NCBI GenBank assembly: GCA_027335515.1
Contig: DAHWHT010000135.1
Location: 1 to 8,247, forward strand
Direction of reading: 5' to 3'
Source: Clostridia bacterium
Lineage (GTDB): Bacteria > Bacillota_E > RBS10-35 > JAJYVN01
DNA: 8,247 bases
A program made the position numbers and the translations under genes. Position 1 is the first letter of the stretch; each line of letters starts with the position of its first letter. This document shows positions 6,311-8,247 of the stretch, piece after piece. The notes beneath the pieces are model-generated. The model saw only the letters and a program-made list of their open reading frames with translations, was not told the origin of the DNA and ran no database searches.

Positions 6311-8247
6311 AACTCCACCAGATGGTCCTGCGGGACTGCGCCGGGGTGTCCCACCAGGAGATCGCGTTCAACCCGGATGGCATCACCGTCATCCAGGGGC
6401 CGAACGAGTCCGGCAAGAGCACCCTCGTGAAGGCCCTGGACCTGCTGCTGCACTCCAAGGGGTCCTCCAAGGCTTCCGGCGTCAAGGCGGTGCAGCCCGA
6501 GGGCCGGGACGTCGGCCCGTCGGTCTCCGCCGACTTCAGCACCGGTCCGTACCGCATCACCTATGGCAAGCGCTGGCTGAAGGACCCGCGCAGTGAGGCG
6601 CAGGTCCGTGGACCCACCGGGACCCAGCACCTGACGGGCGACGAGGCCCACGACCGGGTGACCGCCATCCTGGGGGAAACCATGGACGGCGAGCTCTGGG
6701 CCGCTTTCCGGGTGCAGCAGGGGATGCTGGCCCAGGGCGAGTCCCTGCCCAGGAGTGCCGCCCTGCAGCGCGCCCTGGACGCCGCCTCGCAGGGAGGCCT
6801 GGGGGGCACTCAGGAAACGGCCCTGCTGGAGCGTGCCCGGGCGGAACGCGACCGCTACCTCACGGCCAAGACCGGCAGGCCCAAGGGCGAGTATGAAGAG
6901 GCGTTGAGGGCGCGCGACGCGGCCCAAAGCGAACGGCAGCCGCTGATCCAGCGCCTGGCCGACCTGGAAAAGCTGATTGAGGCGATTCCGCTGCTGGCCG
7001 CCGAAGCGACCGCGTTGGAGCGGCGCGAAGCCGAGGCCCGGGACTTGGTGGCCAAGGCGGAGCGCGCGGTGGCACAGTTGCAGGCGGAGGCCACGGAGGT
7101 TGCCAAACGGGGGCAGCGGGCCGCCGACGCGGCGCGAAACCACCACGCGGCCGCGGCCGCGCTGGAGGGTCTCAGGCGGTGCGTCGCCGATTTGAACAAG
7201 GCCGGCGCGCGTCTCAAGGCGGTGCGGGCCCGCCGTCAGGAGTTGGCGGATGTCGCCGTCCTGCAGCGCGAGATCGCCAGGGGAGAGCAGGCGGTCCGCG
7301 AGGCCCAGGCGGCGGACGATGCGGCTCGAGCGTTGTGGGACGCGGCCCAGGGGGATCTTGACCACCTCCACCGCGAAGACGCCTGCGCTGCGGAGCAGGC
7401 AAGGCTGAAGGCGGCGCGCGCGGCGGAAGCGAGGTTGGCCGCCTGCCGCAAGACCCTGGAGGGCATCCGCGTTACCGCCGAGGACGTCAAGCGGCTTGAG
7501 GCGGCCCAGGCCCGGCACGAGCAGTTGCGCGCCCAGGAGCAGGTTCAACTGCCGGCGATCGTGATCACGGCGCAGGCGGACCTGGAACTGCGCGCCAACG
7601 GGGCGGCGGTGCACCTGGACCCCGGCGGAGCCGAGAATTTTCCCATCACCGGCCAGCTCGAAATCGATGTTCCAGGCACGCTGCGGCTTACGGTCACCGG
7701 GGGCAGCGCGGTCGCGGACATCCACCGCGCCACCCAGGAGGCGCAGCGGGAACTCGGTGATTTGCTCAAGCGGGCCGGGGTGCCGCACGTCGCGGCCGCC
7801 AGGGCCCAGTTGGAACACCGCCAGCAGACGGAGCGGGAGTTGGCCCAGGCCCAGCAGGCGCTGGCCGGCGAGCTGCGCGGCGACCGCCTCGACGAGCTCC
7901 AGGAGCGTACCGCCGCCGCCGCGGCCGGGGTCGCGCGCTATCGGGAGTTGCGCGACCCGTCCACGCCGCTGCCGACCACCCTCGAGGAAGCGGAGGCGAC
8001 CCGCGAGCGGGCACGCGCCAAGGTTGACGCGGCGCGGGTGCACCTGCAGGCGGCGGGGCAGGCACTGGAAGCGCAGCGCACGGCGCTTGCGGCGGCGACC
8101 GCGGATCGCGATGCGTACGATCGCGAGGTGCGCACGACGGCCGACGCGCTGCAGGAAGCGCAGCGGCTCCTCGCCCAGCAGCGGGACGGTCGGGAGGACG
8201 GCGTCTTTGAGGCGGAGGCGCGGCGGTGCGCCGAGGCGGCCGAGGCT
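6307..8247 (+). CDS. SbcC/Rad50-like coiled-coil ATPase, N-terminal part (runs off window)
   Basis: The first 647 codons of an SMC/Rad50-superfamily ATPase; no stop occurs before the window ends. The N-lobe begins MKLHQMVLRDCAGVSHQEI and has Walker A GPNESGKST (31-39, K37), with a Q-loop candidate in FRVQQGMLAQGESL. From about 170 to 410 the protein is Ala/Arg/Glu/Gln-rich, typical of an antiparallel coiled-coil arm. Residues about 414-472 change character to alternating hydrophobic/polar strands (AIVITAQADLEL, GQLEIDVPGTLRLTVTGG). A second coiled-coil arm then runs from about 473 to the end. Cys residues are scattered and no CxxC hook is seen. The signature, Walker B and D-loop must lie in the C-lobe beyond the window; by symmetry of the arms some 220-300 codons are missing. 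The GTG 6307 start overlaps the nuclease stop as GTGA, with GGGGA at 6292-6296. The likely role is ATP-gated control of the partner nuclease at DNA ends. Confidence 0.9.
   Translation, partial: MKLHQMVLRDCAGVSHQEIAFNPDGITVIQGPNESGKSTLVKALDLLLHSKGSSKASGVKAVQPEGRDVGPSVSADFSTGPYRITYGKRWLKDPRSEAQVRGPTGTQHLTGDEAHDRVTAILGETMDGELWAAFRVQQGMLAQGESLPRSAALQRALDAASQGGLGGTQETALLERARAERDRYLTAKTGRPKGEYEEALRARDAAQSERQPLIQRLADLEKLIEAIPLLAAEATALERREAEARDLVAKAERAVAQLQAEATEVAKRGQRAADAARNHHAAAAALEGLRRCVADLNKAGARLKAVRARRQELADVAVLQREIARGEQAVREAQAADDAARALWDAAQGDLDHLHREDACAAEQARLKAARAAEARLAACRKTLEGIRVTAEDVKRLEAAQARHEQLRAQEQVQLPAIVITAQADLELRANGAAVHLDPGGAENFPITGQLEIDVPGTLRLTVTGGSAVADIHRATQEAQRELGDLLKRAGVPHVAAARAQLEHRQQTERELAQAQQALAGELRGDRLDELQERTAAAAAGVARYRELRDPSTPLPTTLEEAEATRERARAKVDAARVHLQAAGQALEAQRTALAAATADRDAYDREVRTTADALQEAQRLLAQQRDGREDGVFEAEARRCAEAAEA

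Noticed and set aside
6199..8043. Very long open frame on the minus strand opposite the nuclease/ATPase genes
   Set aside because: It is antisense to a clear SbcC-like coiled-coil gene. Its translation is Arg/Gly/Leu-rich without family motifs, as expected when the complement of GC-rich codons lacks stops.
1..8247. CRISPR arrays, tRNA/rRNA genes, insertion sequences, phage attachment sites
   Set aside because: No regularly spaced repeats, no cloverleaf-like or rRNA-like segments, no transposase motifs and no terminal inverted repeats were seen.

Overview
The window is GC-rich bacterial DNA with long open frames, many GTG starts and tightly overlapping genes, all on the plus strand. This style fits a high-GC lineage such as Actinomycetota, Chloroflexota or a high-GC (often thermophilic) Bacillota clade. 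No marker in the window decides between them, and the taxonomic statement is inference only.

Layout. (1) Bases 1-330 hold no convincing gene; a small A/T-richer patch lies near 97-113. (2) About 331-1062 is the decayed ATP-binding domain of an exporter-type ABC transporter. Its transmembrane half is missing. The reading frame is broken four times, always by what looks like loss of one G from a G run, and the LSGGQ signature reads LFGGQ. (3) 1123-4996 is a translationally coupled four-gene operon: a GT4-type glycosyltransferase, an ABC-2 transporter ATPase (COG4586 type) and two different six-helix-type permeases (COG4587 and COG3694 types). Successive genes overlap by 14, 4 and 11 bases. (4) 4997-5185 is a non-coding gap with short repeats. 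(5) 5186-8247 holds an SbcD/Mre11-like metallophosphoesterase and, overlapping it by 4 bases, the N-terminal 647 codons of an SbcC/Rad50-like coiled-coil ATPase that runs off the window end.

How the genes may work together. The operon pairs one glycosyltransferase with a complete ABC-2 exporter, so a glycosylated lipid or small molecule made by the transferase could be the exported cargo; this is inferred from coupling alone. The nuclease/ATPase pair should form a DNA-end-processing complex of the SbcCD/MR type. Its most notable feature is the apex of the coiled coil: the visible part has no CxxC zinc hook and instead carries a segment of about 60 residues that looks beta-rich. The nuclease also has Asp in place of one of the usual metal-binding His residues (GDRH instead of GHxH). 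These two departures make the pair the best candidate in the window for a less well described system, although the general type (metallophosphoesterase plus SMC-like ATPase) is well known.
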